In this document: in pieces, positions 1 to 11,484 of the stretch | How the letters are laid out: each line of letters starts with the position of its first letter | Position numbering within the stretch: position 1 is the stretch's first letter | Source: Branchiostoma floridae | Lineage: Eukaryota; Chordata; Leptocardii; Amphioxiformes; Branchiostomatidae | Reading direction: 5' to 3' | Length of the DNA: 64,000 nt | Assembly: GCF_000003815.2 (NCBI RefSeq) | Contig: NC_049983.1 | Coordinates: forward strand, 6,957,840 to 7,021,839 | Program-made: the position numbers and the translations under genes | The notes under the pieces: generated by a model | Databases searched by the model: none | The model's input: the letters and a program-made list of their open reading frames with translations, nothing else | Told to the model about the DNA's origin: nothing

Positions 1-1364
1 TTTCATCATATACATATAAGTACAAACTATAAACACAATCAAAAGGAATTTGGAATGAAAAAAAAAATGTTCAGTTCGTTACGTATTCAGTTATTATATA
101 TCAATAGAAGGCGTGTAATTTCCTTTCCAATGGTATCAAATTCATTATCAGTGTTAACTCATAGAACGAGCACCATGCCCGATTTCATGATTGAATCACA
201 CACAAAATAATTGCCCCAAATTCCCTGCTTCTATTCAACAATGAATCGTTGGTTAGTTTGGCCGCAGGTGTTCAGGATTCACTCGATCCTTTTTTCACGT
301 AATTTTTGGTATACAAATTTAACATATTCGTGCCAAGTTTAGTTAGTGAGCTGAGATCAACTCTATTGCATTGCATAACATATTCAGAGAGAGTCGGGGG
401 CGAGTAAATCGAACCTCAGAGCTTTTATCAGTATGGTTCCAAGCCAAACAATCTAACAGTTATCCCCCACCGACCCATATGTCAAAGAGGCCAAGGTTAA
501 TAGCTGACTATTATAGGCGAATGGCCTCCATACAACATAGTTCTCAGTATAGCCATGTTATTAACTTCGCCAGATGGTAATGTTTTTGCCTGGTTTGGTG
601 TGTGATTTGGTGTCCGTAATTACAAACAGTGGAAGTCAAGAATGCCTCGGGGGATTGGACTGATATTTAGCATGTAGGTAGTTCTTGATACAACGTGGAA
701 ATAATGAGATTTGGGGCCCTCTAGCGGCTTGTTTAGGGCACTGTATCGTGGACGAACAGACTTATGTTAGATAAATGACCTGCAAAAGTAGCGCTAGCTC
801 GGCAAACGAATTACAAAAATTAAATAGATAAATACATAAATAGAAATTGGTCTTACAAAAATCATCTATTGCTGAAATACTTTAAAAATTAACAACAGTG
901 TTTGGTTGTAAGATGACAATTCAAAATGAAACAGAATCTACAAGTACATAACTGCACGTAGGCTAGTACAGTAGTCACTCGATACTTAAATATCCGTTTA
1001 CAACTAGTCATTGGACATGAACTTGCCGTCAAGAAGACATATCCCTTTGGCGTCAGCGCCACCTTGTGATACGCCATGAAATAACAGCAGGCAACAGCAG
1101 GCTCAAGTTCACGTAACTCTGTTAGACGCTTCAGTGAATTAAAGATATACAAACACGTGCTGTACGTGTTGGTGAAATGCGCAAAGACACGTATAAGAAG
1201 TCTGTAACCAATAGCTTCTAGAATAAGAAGTCTGTATCCAATAACTTTCAGACAATGGTTATATGCAGAATGTATTCAAAACAAATGGAAGTAGAGTAAA
1301 TGTGTTACGTTGAAAAAAGATCGGTGTACGCTTATGCAATAGTACCATTTGTATCTTTGCTCGT
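1..1364. other. No recognisable feature
   Basis: AT-rich sequence in which I see no gene, RNA or clear repeat. The open frames here are short (under 90 codons), lack recognisable domains and look like chance. Confidence 0.5.
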
Positions 1365-1550
1365 ATGGGATTGAGCACCGGCCAGGCCACAAATTCGTCC
1401 CGGTAAACTGCAGTATACTGGGTATACCTCTGGGTGTTTTCGAGATTAGGTGACGGCGTCAAAATTAGTTGTCAGGTTCCGGTTTGATTTTAACAACGAC
1501 TTACAAAAATCCTTAGGTGCCCGGCCGTGCCCCAAAATAGTGTATGGGAC
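1365..1550. repeat. Degenerate interspersed repeat, copy 1
   Basis: Shares an ordered set of words with 9440-9830: a CCCGGTA(A/G)ACTGC word, a GGTTTGATTTTAAC-like stretch, and CCGTGCC followed by AAAATAG. Both copies run in the same direction. No TIRs, tail or coding potential were seen, so the class is unknown. Confidence 0.4.
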
Positions 1551-2480
1551 AGGCCTGAAAGTGTAGAAAACTATTTCGTAAACTATGGGGGGGGGGGGGG
1601 ATCTTTTTCCAAATGAGACTGCAGTATTTCTAAACATACTTCTTGTCACAATCTAATATTAAGCCCAAATCTAACTTTTATTCCGACAATGCAACTTAAC
1701 TTTATTCCTATAACTTCCATCTTAGGCGATTCGAGAAAGAACCTAATTCTTAATGTGTGCGATGCTGACAAGCGAGTGAAAACTAGAACATCTATTTTAT
1801 GGGCATTATGTATAAAACCTTTCATCGTACTAATTTGAAGCTGGCATTTGACTTGAAAGAGAAGCAAATTGGAGGTCCCCTGCTAGTCATCACGATCGTA
1901 ATTGTCTTCATGTTGGGACATCGACTGGAAAATCTTTGAAGTCGTCCCAAAAAAACACTCGGGGGAAAATCAAATTTCCGTGCCAGCTGTGCAGCAAGGA
2001 CAGGACAATAACCCCGGTGGTGTCCGTCCAATTAATTTATTTCTAGGGCGACTCTATCGGACAACGAAATTAAAGAGGTGGAAGAAAATGTAGACTACGT
2101 CCCTTGGTACAGCAATCATGGGAAGTAATCCCTTTCCTTTGAGTTTCTGTGCGAATGGAATCATCTGCGTTCATCTATTAGTTCCAATTAGTTCCAAAAG
2201 TCGCTTTGGGAGTTCCATGGAGCAATTAAAAAGTACAAATAGGTCAACCGGGAAAGTTTGCAGTCTTTTCGTCCTAGTGGACAACGAACTCTGACCACGT
2301 GTAGGGACTGGATTTGATTTTATAGTCATTATATGTAAGAACACGACGTATTGAATACTATTAATTAGCAATTATATGCATAGGTCTTTCCACTTGGGTA
2401 TCAAGCAAACCTAAGGCTTTACGTAACTTAAGTCGGATATACGTCGATGAATGTTAGACATCCAGATGATAAGATATTCG
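1551..2480. other. No gene seen; contains a 14-G run
   Basis: A run of 14 G lies at 1587-1600. Nothing else is recognisable; open frames on both strands are under 75 codons with no known motif. Confidence 0.5.
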
Positions 2481-2939
2481 TAAGGCCACAGCAAGTAAAT
2501 TTTATGGATGACATCCTATGCAGACAGCAAAAATGATGAGATAGCGCGAGAAAATAAAAACAAGATAACTAAAAAAAATGGCTAAATTTTCAAAATAGAC
2601 TCCATAAACATCGTTCATTCCTGTATTAAAGAAGTGAACTAGTGTAGAAAAAGTGATACTAGTGTGGTACACTGGTATCGCTTACCAAGCTGGCAACTAC
2701 ACCCATGGCTTCCATATCGGTGGCACTTTTACAAGTATCCAACAATTTTTTTGCTTCTGCAACTTTAGTCATGGCTACCTCCCTAGTGTCACTTCTACAA
2801 GTATGATCATTAGGCTACAACATAACATGTTTGCCTATTGTGGCCTATCTGACCATCCCAAAGAGGACAAAATGTCCGAAAACAGGCTAAATTTAATCAA
2901 CGCTGATGTCATCCATTAAATTTACTTGCTGTGGCCTAA
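2481..2939. mobile_element. Harbinger-like MITE, copy 1, with TAA target duplication
   Basis: The element runs 2484-2936. It begins GGCCACAGCAAGTAAATTT and ends in the reverse complement with few mismatches, giving TIRs of about 30 bp. Perfect TAA triplets flank it at 2481-2483 and 2937-2939, as expected for PIF/Harbinger transposition. It has no transposase ORF, so it is non-autonomous. Two relatives lie at 36886-37402 and 37905-38351. Confidence 0.82.
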
Positions 2940-2956
2940 CACCAAATAGCAAATCG

Positions 2957-3300
2957 AAGAGCAAATTATGCTGTCAGGTCAAATCTTTATCTTCAGGTAA
3001 TTAAAAGCCCCCAAATTAAGACGTAATTAGATTACTTTCTTCTCGTCTTCTTTAATTCTATAAATAGGGCATAAGCTGTGTTTGTATGCTTTTGGGAGTT
3101 TCCAAAATTAGATCCAGTTTCTTGAGTAATTGTTATTCAGTCGGAGATGCTGTGTGCAGGTCATAATTGAATAACGAATGGAATAGCAAATTATGCTAAT
3201 TTTTTACATCGCGATCGGGTAATTAGAAACCCCCCAATTAAGACTTTCTTCTTCTCTGCTTTGATTTTATAAAGCTATCATTAGCTATGTCAATATAATT
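2957..3300. repeat. Direct duplication of about 110 bp, offset 225 bp
   Basis: Words around GCAAATTATGCT, GGTAATTA followed by a C run, CAATTAAGAC-like text, and a TTCTTC tract leading into TTTATAAA or CTATAAA occur in the same order at 2957-3085 and 3181-3300. The copies are diverged. No coding potential was seen. Confidence 0.5.
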
Positions 3301-3430
3301 TCCTCTTAAATGAATTCCCTTTGATAAGTGTGTTCAGCACTTGGGGAACCGTGCAAAAAGTGTGAAACTACTTAAGTCATGAAACAAGCGATGGCTTTTT
3401 CTAAAGATAAAACGTTGATTATATTATATG

Positions 3431-4065
3431 CTGTTGTTGTTTATATGTATGCCATCCGTGCGCGCATTAATTTTCACCCGTTTGACAAAAAAAAGTCGAC
3501 CGTACGGTGAATCGTACGAAAGCAGATGCAAAATGAACAAATACCTGCCGTTAATTGTGAGACAAAGTCAGAAAACGCATGTTATTGTCGTAAGATACCA
3601 ATTCGGCAGTTTCAAAGTCAATGAATAAAGAACAATAATCAAGAATCAACTGTTTAGTTTACCATACTTTGTGGGTTTAGTCATTTGTTCAACCTTCCTG
3701 ACCACTTGGATTTCATACTATAGACAATTTTTTCGCCAATTTTTCAATCACACTCTCGCATCAGTTTTTGGATTCCCAGAGAATATCGTCCATATAATCA
3801 AATCAGCATGGCCTAAATTAACAAAACAAATATCTAGAAAACGGCTACTAATGTCGTAGAATGACAAAGTTAATTACAGAGTCCAAGACGAAGATGCGAA
3901 AGAACAAAAATGAATAATCTCCGGCTCGGTATACCATACTCTGTGTTTGGTCATATTTGTTACACCTTCCTGACCACTTATTTAGATTTCATGATATTCG
4001 TAATAATTGTTCTTGACCAAACTTTTTATTGGCACCAGAGGATGCAATCCTAATAATCGAATCAA
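3431..4065 (+). repeat. Unclassified interspersed repeat with internal tandem units
   Basis: Two diverged units, centred near 3660-3760 and 3940-4040, share a core ending CCTTCCTGACCACTT that is preceded by a TACCATACT word. Relatives occur at 25721-26060 (same strand) and 20080-20300 (opposite strand). The family has no visible TIRs or domains. Open frames at 3428-3628 and 3671-3859 are incidental. Confidence 0.5.
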
Positions 4066-4444
4066 CTTGGCATATAAAAGACATGAGAAACTGGGTCGAA
4101 AGCTGTGACATTTCACATGATGTACAGCACGGAAATGGTACGGACGAAAAGCGTACTCATTTGGTTTGTTGCCACCGAGACACCAGATGGGTCCGGATAT
4201 CGCTTTACACGGCAGACCGTAACAAATACACGGCAAAGACGTCAATTCAGACGTTACGCACGTACGTCGACGTAAGTAGACGCGTGACAGACGCAAAGGC
4301 TGACACACTTTTACCATAACGGCAACTGCTGAGGTATTCCTTATATCCTTTTAGACGTAGTTTAGAACATAGGCGGTAGGCCAAGGAATTGTCTTTGATT
4401 CGCCCGTACACCGTATCGCTGAGCATTGCCGGGGTTGGGGATTA
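4066..4444. other. No gene seen
   Basis: Both strands are open over much of 3982-4319 (96 and 111 codons). Overlapping open frames of this size on both strands, with no domain and no splice context, are most simply chance. Confidence 0.45.
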
Positions 4445-4575
4445 CCCGAAGGTCGGGGAAGTCGGCGAAGCCGACCAATCGGCGCAGGAGTTTTTCCACC
4501 AGAAGGTCGGCTAAGCCGACCAATCGGCGTAGCCGATTTAGAGCGCGGCGAAGCCGCGCGGCGAGCGAAGCGAGC
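4445..4575. repeat. Cluster of short perfect hairpins with GAA-type loops
   Basis: Five inverted repeats lie within 115 bp: CCCGAAGGTCGGG (4445-4457), GTCGGCGAAGCCGAC (4461-4475), GTCGGCTAAGCCGAC (4506-4520), ATCGGCGTAGCCGAT (4523-4537) and GCGCGGCGAAGCCGCGC (4543-4559). A GCGAGCGAAGCGAGC word follows at 4560-4574. Arms are perfect and loops are three bases. Where an arm changes, its partner changes too (GTC/GAC to ATC/GAT). d(GCGAAGC) is known to form an unusually stable DNA mini-hairpin. The block is far more GC-rich than its surroundings. Function is unknown. Confidence 0.8.
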
Positions 4576-6125
4576 TAGGTGGGAAATGCCTTTTCTACTA
4601 TCGCCGTTTTCTGCAAAATTCTAATATCTAAGTCAAAACTTTCAAGTGAATTATGTTCGTCGAGTTATTTGGAGGCCATTTAACGTACAAAGAGCACATA
4701 TTAGTCATTTCAAATTAAAATAAACGCCATTGAATTTTAGCCGATTTCCGGGTCACTGCGTTACCAGCAGTACGGCGGCGGCCACACCACGTCGTCGTAA
4801 AAAAACGCATCGGTAGCTAGTATATTTACCAAAACGCTGGCACTAACCACATGTAATCGTTATAATCATTGATGCATTATCCTTGTAGAACGGTCCATAC
4901 TTAAATAATCGCTAAAATGCCATCTGTTTCACGAGATCTGTATCCCTAAGGAAGTTGGTATTCCTATCTCAGTTCTTACTTTCGGGTTGGCGACGTTACC
5001 GATCACGAAAATCAGACGAAAGCAGTGGAAAAAACACGGTCAAAACGTATCTGCAGTGCAGCGTAGCTTTTGTCAGCGTGTTGAAACCCTCAAACTTCTC
5101 AAATAGTACCACGAAAACCGACAAGGCGCCTAAACGGGCCCGCCGTACGATCCCACACCACAACACAGATGATCGAAAACACCGGAAGTGGTAACGCACA
5201 TCAGGGAGATCGGTTGCTTACCCATCCAACATTTAAAGTTAGGGGAAAGGCGGCGCAAAGGATGACGGGAAATACTCGCACTAAGAAGATAGTAATCTTT
5301 GACGGGAGCATCTGAGGAGGCATTTCCGGATTGGCGGTACACGGCGTACTACCGTGGCAGACAGCGCGCGGCGGGGCTCCTGTTACTCAACAAAAAACAC
5401 AATTCCGAGGCCTATTGCCCATGTTTAGAAGAGATAGACGCCATTGCGGTCACGCTTTTACCATAAAGACCATAGGATTAAGTACAATAAATCCTTTTAC
5501 ATCAAGAGTACAAAGAAATACGTTATATACTAAGCTGTTCTCCAACTTTATCTCTTTTGCATATCAATTCAATGGGATAGATAATTTTGAGGCTACAAAA
5601 CTTATAACCCATGCATTTATAAAACGCATGGTCACATCGGAAAACATCATCTCCCGCTTATTTTATTCAGCTGCCTTCACCCACAGCATATTCTGGATAC
5701 ACTACATCAATATCATCTACAAAAACCCAGGCTGATAACACTTAACATTCTATTAAATATGAACTATATTTGTGTTGTTGTATTGTATTGTATGTTTTTG
5801 ATATTTATTATTCATGTGATTTTGGCCAAGTACCTGCAATAAAGTTGAAATGTGTTGAAATGTTTGAAAAATGTTTAAATATTCATAGTTAGGACCTGCT
5901 CTCCGACAACATCTCTCTAGTGTCACTGACGAAAGGTAGGGGGTTCTGCCTAAAACGTTTGACCGTTTCCGAAATCATATTCGGTTTCTTGAGTAATTGC
6001 TATTTCCTGTATCTTATTACCTCATATTACCTAATTGTCTAAACTTCATCGACGTAAGATATAAAGATCTTATCTCAGTGCACAAATATGTGAAAATATA
6101 AATTTATGAAAAGTTTCTCAATATC
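4576..6125. other. No supported gene; possible LINE 3' tail near 5740-5870
   Basis: A 134-codon open frame at 5331-5735 has no recognisable domain. It is followed by TTGTATTGTATTGTATG and CTGCAATAAAGTTGAAATG, which look like the 3' end and polyadenylation signal of a retroposon. The frame could therefore be the eroded C-terminus of a LINE, but this is weak. The rest shows nothing. Confidence 0.3.
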
Positions 6126-6129
6126 TAGA

Positions 6130-6450
6130 AAAATTCAAATCGTTGTGGTTATTACTTTCCGAGAAAGTCTTTTTGAAAATCAGTAGGTAAGGTGCTGAAA
6201 AAACAAGGGTAAACCGTGATCGGAGCTATGTGGGTCGTCTTCCTCATACAACGAAATTTACGAATACATTGTCAAAATGTTCGGTGAGGATTCAATACGT
6301 ATTTCAACAAGTAAGAAGTGGATATCAAGTTACAGCTCAATTATCTATGCCTTATTCACCTCTCTCACCTACTCGTATTGTTACAGGATGTCGCAATGAT
6401 CACAAGGCAATGATCACAATGATTTAAATTTTGGTAAACATTTATAAAAT
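6130..6450 (+). repeat. Unclassified interspersed repeat, copy 1
   Basis: Colinear with 23945-24300. Shared words include TGTGGGTCGT followed by TTCCTCAT, an ACATTGTCA word, TATTTCAAC, and the closing AATGATCACAATGATTT. A short fragment also appears near 12450. No TIRs or coding potential were seen. Confidence 0.55.
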
Positions 6451-6715
6451 CTATACTTAAAAGTTCACAAAATTTGAATCGTGCACATAATTTCTGTGTG
6501 AGGCTTTGAAATAATCGATCAACCTTCGTATCTAGAACGCTCGCAAGCCGAAAAGGTTCGACATTTGCACTGACGCCACCTGCTGACGAATGTCGGACCT
6601 ACTTTACACTTAGATCTATTCACACTAAGATCTAGAGGATCCGCAAGTAGAAGAGATCTCGAGACGCAAACGTGCTTTTACGGGAAAGATGAATCGACAT
6701 CTGTGCCGATATCTC
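6451..6715. other. No recognisable feature
   Basis: Nothing recognisable apart from a short AGATCT-rich patch at 6610-6660. Confidence 0.4.
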
Positions 6716-6996
6716 TTTAAGCCGGGTTTACACGTACATTAGTCCGCATGAGGTCCGTATGGAATTCTTAGCCTTTACCAGGCTGCACAGGTCGCTGGAA
6801 AAAATGGCGTAATTGGAATATAGACACATAGAATGCCCGAAGAGCTAGCTGTCCAATGAGTTATGGTTTATGACCAGCCACTGGTATGTTATCTGGCTAT
6901 ATTTGTCCAATTTCTACTATTTCTCCAGTGACATGTGGAGTCTGGTAGAAGCTATGACTTCCATACGGACCTCATACGCTCGTGTGAACCCACTAA
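6716..6996. mobile_element. Palindromic MITE, GCCGGGTTTACACG family
   Basis: The ends are inverted: GCCGGGTTTACACG at 6721 and CGTGTGAACCCAC near 6981-6993. Subterminal parts also pair, with GTCCGTATGGAATTC on the left against GACTTCCATACGGAC on the right, and CCTTTACCAGGCT against AGTCTGGTAGAAG. TAA flanks both ends, suggesting a Harbinger-type target site. A second copy at 43079-43610 carries a nested insertion. Confidence 0.7.
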
Positions 6997-7529
6997 GGTC
7001 CCGTTTTGTGTATATATTCAAGTCCGTAAAAGTTGGGTATTGACATTTTTTGGTTAAGATAAAGTTTATGGAAAAGAATCTATTTCTACTTTTACCCACC
7101 GTTATCTGCAGCTGGTAATCAAATCAAAAACCGCAAACTTTCCCTAACCCCACAAAATGGCAATTTCGGTAAAAAAAGGTGTTTGGTAAATAAGCATATA
7201 GTTTTGCGGTTAGACAACCAGTTAGCACAACAGTGAGCCGAGGCTTGAAAAAATTACCACTTCTTAGCAAATGTTACCTTAGCCAAAAATGTAAATACTG
7301 AACTCATACGTTATTAGAATTTTCATCAGTGACTACTTTTTAAAAGTAAACAAACATACCTCCAAATTTTCGATGGCTATGAGTCCATCTTGATCACGGA
7401 GTGACCCAGTGCTCGCGAGAATTGCGAGAACTAAATTAGGTCGAGACTTGCGTGGATCATCTAAATTTCTTCAACGGAACTCATACGGATTTGAAAGTAT
7501 GGACAAGTGTGAATGAGCTTTAATCATAA
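6997..7529. other. No gene seen; possible MITE remnant
   Basis: A fragment near 7478-7522 (ACTCATACGGATTTGAAAG and AGTGTGAATGAGCTTT) resembles the terminal part of the 6716 element family. No gene or RNA is visible. Confidence 0.35.
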
Positions 7530-7985
7530 CATGACGGATTACACCAAATGGGCGGGAAAGGGACGAAAACGCTGACACAGTTTCAACATGACGGATTATA
7601 CCAAATGGGCGAGAATGGGACGAAAACGCTGACACAGTTTCAACATGACGGATTACACCAAATGGGTGGGAAAAGGACGAAAACGCTGACACAGTTTCAA
7701 CATGACGGATTATACCAAATGGGCGGGAAAAGGAAGAAAACGCTGACACAGTTTCAACATGACGGATTACACCAAATGGGCGGGAAAAGGACGAAAACGC
7801 TGACACAGTTTCAACATGACGGATTATACCAAATGGGCGGGAAAAGGACGAAAACGCTGACACAGTTTCAACATGACGGATTATACCAAATGGGCGGGAA
7901 AAGGACGAAAACGCTGACACAGTTTCAACATGACGGATTATACCAAATGGGCGGGAAAAGGACGAAAACGCTGACACAGTTTAAC
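7530..7985. repeat. 57-bp minisatellite, 8 copies, open in both directions
   Basis: Eight head-to-tail copies of a 57-bp unit start at 7530, 7587, 7644, 7701, 7758, 7815, 7872 and 7929. Each contains CATGACGGATTA(C/T)ACCAAATGGG and ends CTGACACAGTTTCAA. Because 57 is a multiple of three and the unit has no stop in one frame on each strand, long open frames arise on both strands (148 codons plus, 168 codons minus) with a 19-residue period. The C/T site reads C,T,C,T,C,T,T,T, so the first three pairs look like duplicated 114-bp dimers. No promoter, splice site or domain supports translation. Confidence 0.9.
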
Positions 7986-9439
7986 CCCACGTAATTCCAA
8001 CTGCCCCAATGGGGGATGTATGCAATTAACTAAAACATCCAGGAAACTATTACCAGACATCTTTCTCTGATCGTTCATTCCTAACAAGCTTTCCTCGTTG
8101 CTACATTCAATCAATCACAAGGAACCTTATGTGACATGTAGGGCTTTGGGAAATCCCTTGTAATTAGTTTTCATTGGAGACACGTTTGATTAATGTTGGT
8201 CTCAACATCAATAAGGATTAACGTGAACGCTGCAGGTTTTAGTTGTAAGGCTAAGGTGACTTATTTTGTGTGATCGTGTAGCGTAACTACAGGGTATTTA
8301 TCAAAGAACCCAGAAGTCCTGGCATGCTACAGATCTTGTGTCCTTAGGAAAGGCAGTTTTATACGAGAACTGGTTTATGTATTAAACACACACAAAGTAA
8401 TGTACAAGATCGTAGTCCTAAGACTAAATTGCCTCGTACTAAGTACACAAGAGATGATAATGGAAGGCCCTGCCTAATTAGACTTAAGATATAACTTTTA
8501 ACCTTCCTCAATAGTTCTGTTTTAGTGTGAAATGAGATTTTATTACTGATGTATATATATATATCTATATGTGTGTGTGTAAATCCACACTTTTAAATTG
8601 TACAGCTGAGTGGGAATATTGTGACTATTATAATTTGATTAACGTACTTAGCCCTTACTCCTTACGACTTTCCTTACTCCAATCAGGGATAAACAATGAG
8701 CATCGGTTGGGGAGGTAAAAGGTGGTTGGCTCCATTTTCCAATACCCGACACACAGTGGTTAACTGCTACCGCCCGTATTGTCTCAAAAATGCGATTTGA
8801 CTACCTTTACCATCTGCCTATCTGTGGTACTGTTAAAGAATAAGTAACTCACGCGTTTGCAGTGCCACGTTGCCCGTATTTGTCCTAAAGCAATAAACTT
8901 TATGGATAGCATAAGCGCGCTTATGTTTTGTCGCTCCAGTACTTGTTACATCATTTATTGTCTCTATGTTGAAAATTTGGTCATTTCTTTTCTTTACCCA
9001 TCTTCTTGTAATTCTTGTGATGTATTAAGACATTCGGTGGGTGTTATCCGTACGTTTTACCTAGGCGTTTGGCTAGTCGTCCTACCTTGCACAGACTAGG
9101 GGCGACGCAGGTTACCTGGAACTTACGACTCTTTGCTTTAGTCACGTGGCTTCAACGTCACATCCCTTAAATAGCAGGCGATGAATCATTTCGTGAACAT
9201 CATTTTGAGGTGTTTGTTAAAAAAAGCTAAGTCTTCTTTCATTATGTGTTTTACCGGCACAGATGAATGTTTTTTCATGCTAAGATGTTTTGGCTTGATT
9301 TCACTACAAATTTGTAGCTTTATGGCGCATCTGCATTCAAGCGAGTAAGCCTATTCATATTCTTATGATAGCGGCTGGCGCCGTAGACTTTACTTAGGGT
9401 TTGGGACTTATTCTCGGAGATTGTGGTAAGTATGCACCT
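7986..9439. other. No gene seen; short TA/TG microsatellite
   Basis: A (TA)n-(TG)n microsatellite lies at about 8550-8580. An 80-codon open frame at 8857-9099 has no recognisable motif. Nothing else is visible. Confidence 0.45.
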
Positions 9440-9830
9440 TGGCCCCTCAGGGGCGTAGCGCCGGCCGGGCTCGGAAGCCTTTAATTGGTCCCGGTAGACT
9501 GCCGACTACCGGGGTGGGAGTACCTCTCGTTTTTTTACGGGTCACGGTGGCCCTCTGTCACCGAGTCCCGTTTTGATTTTAACTGCGAACTATAAAAAGC
9601 AGGAGCCCGACCAAGCCCTTAAATTTGTCCGGGTGGTCTGTCGAACACAGTGGTGGAAGTAACTGTTTTTTTTTTCACGGGTAGGTCCGGGGGGCCCTCT
9701 TTCAACAGGACCCAGGTTGATTTTAACTGCGAATTTAAAAATTAAAAAAAAGGAGCCTTGCCGTGCCGTAAAATAGCCCGGTAGAAGCATAGGCCATGTA
9801 AGATTCAATGGCCGTTCACCAGCAGAACAA
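9440..9830. repeat. Degenerate interspersed repeat, copy 2, internally duplicated
   Basis: Contains two diverged units. Each has a CGGTAGACTGC- or GTGGTCTGTCG-like word, a T run plus CACGGGT, and TTGATTTTAACTGCGAA followed by AAAA. The family matches 1365-1550. There are no recognisable ends. Confidence 0.45.
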
Positions 9831-9915
9831 AAGAACGGAATCCGGTATTTAATCTGAAAATTTTGCACTATCTGATCCCCGTTTATTATTAAAGTAAAAA
9901 GTGATAGGTGTTACT

Positions 9916-10042
9916 GCGGGATTCGTTCACTGTGTCACTGTTTTGTAATTTTCTCCGATTTTTCATAATTCAGATATTGCGTAATACGTAAAAGTATTAC
10001 TTAGAAACCCGCAGTGACGAAGTGCAGTGAGAGTGCACCTTT
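9916..10042 (-). mobile_element. Truncated MITE of the 11227 family
   Basis: The reverse complement matches one half of the element at 11227-11480, including the CACTGCACTT end, GTCACTGCGGGTT and the TACGCAATATCT interior. It lies about 47 bp past the splice donor of GPCR exon 2, inside the following intron. Confidence 0.6.
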
Positions 10043-10088
10043 ACACACCGATCACTTTTTACTTTTTAAACAATTAACGGGGACGTAC

Positions 10089-10272
10089 CTCACGCAGACG
10101 CGCTTCACCGCCCCAGTCTCACTCCGGCGCTCCTCCTCCACGAAGATCAGCAGCTGCGGGACGGCCACGATAAAGGCCAGTAACCAGGAAAGCGCCACCA
10201 TGCGGCGGGCAGACGACTCAGACTGGAAGTGCAGCGGCTTGGTGATGGCCTGGTGTCGGTCAATGGTCATCG
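10089..10272 (-). CDS. Peptide GPCR, exon 2 (end of TM3, TM4, start of ECL2), partial gene
   Basis: This 184-nt exon continues exon 1 (13857-14232). The acceptor TTTGTTTTAG precedes 10272 and the donor GAG|GTACGT follows 10089. Joining phase 1 gives residues 126-187 with DRH at 130-132 (the DRY position, with His as in vasopressin receptors), a basic second intracellular loop, TM4 with the conserved Trp at 155 and VPQLLIF at 163-169, and Cys 185, which should pair with Cys 106. The exon ends in phase 2. TM5-TM7 must lie in further exons on the minus strand; I could not find them below 10089. Class A receptor is solid. Assignment to the vasopressin/CCAP/neuropeptide S group is inferred from these motifs, and the ligand is unknown. 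Confidence 0.85.
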
Positions 10273-11226
10273 CTAAAACAAACAGCAAACATTTTATACA
10301 TTATTAATATTTTTGTCGTTACATTATATTGGTCTTCAACGTATATTTGCTTCGGTTTTTGTAACATCAGTAGCTTTACAAATATGATATGTTTTGGTGA
10401 CGTTCTTGTGTTCGAATGTCTGAATAGATTGTCTTCGTAAATATGATGTTGGTTAGTGTTGATGAGACTTTGAGAGAGACTTTGAGAGAGACTTTATTTG
10501 AAAATCCATTAGACTTCGAAATCATTACATTTTGGACCCCCTTACGGCTTTCCGTGGTACTGCAGATGACCTCCCGGTTTTGATATCTCGTGTTCTTGAC
10601 AAGCTATGGTCACTATTTTTTAGTAGATACTAGTAGTGCTTGTGGTTTAGGGAAGAAAAGACATAGGTCTACGACATAGATCTGCGCTGAGATGTCCGTG
10701 GTGTAGGGAAACACTGTGTCTAGAATGAGCCTAAGCTAAGGTACTCCGGCAGCTTTCTTTTGAACTGCAGGAGAAATTTTAGTTGCAGACCTTATAACAC
10801 GATCAAGAACGAATGGCTGAAACTCCATGATGATCTGTAGATTGGTATAGTGGCTTTCTGTGTATCGCCATTTTTAGAGTCATTCTTCACAAAACCGGCA
10901 ACACTATTTACCTGGATTAAAAAAAAGATATATTTTAGGAGTTGAACTGCACGGGGCATTTATTTTGCCATATCTAAAAGGAAAACTTTGAGTGAATAGC
11001 ACATACACAGCAAGTACGAGGTTGACATTGCCCAAATAACCTTACATTCACTTTAATTAAGCCGATTCGGAAAGGCCTATGCCATTAGAACACACCGCAG
11101 AAGAGTTCCGGCACGGCTTATCAGCTTACGAGTCTCTATCTAGTACCTAATCTGCTTAACTGCCGCCTCTGCTTTATGTTCATCAAGATGACTTCCGGGA
11201 ATTCAATGTAGTGCCTTGAATCCTTA

Positions 11227-11480
11227 AGGTGACCTCTCACTGTAATTGCGTCACGCTTGCGTCACTGCGGGTTCGAAAGATACTCAACGAATTTCAGAGG
11301 TAAAGAAGGAATTTTCTTACGTTCTGTGTATTTTGTCGTCTTCTAAGTCATACTTATAAGTATAACGCAATATCTTAATTAATAAAAAGTCGGAGAAAAT
11401 GACAAAATGACAAAACAGTGACGCAGTGAATGAACCCCACAGTGACGCAAGCTTGACGCAAGTGCAGTGATAGGGAACCT
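11227..11480. mobile_element. Palindromic MITE with TTA target duplication
   Basis: A 254-bp element with TIRs of about 45 bp (left AGGTGACCTCTCACTG, right CAGTGATAGGGAACCT), containing several GCGTCA and TGACGC words. TTA lies at 11224-11226 and 11481-11483. Relatives are at 43120-43363, 57407-57820 and, truncated, 9916-10042. The interior shares TTTCAGAG and CGCAATATCT with them. It is non-autonomous. Confidence 0.75.
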
Positions 11481-11484
11481 TTAT

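Noticed and set aside
7530-7985. CRISPR-like array
   Set aside because: The repeats are directly adjacent with no unique spacers, and the window is eukaryotic.
7471-7994. Repeat proteins of 148 and 168 residues on opposite strands
   Set aside because: Both come from one 57-bp tandem unit with no stop in the frame; there is no initiation context, domain or splice support, and both strands cannot both be under coding selection.
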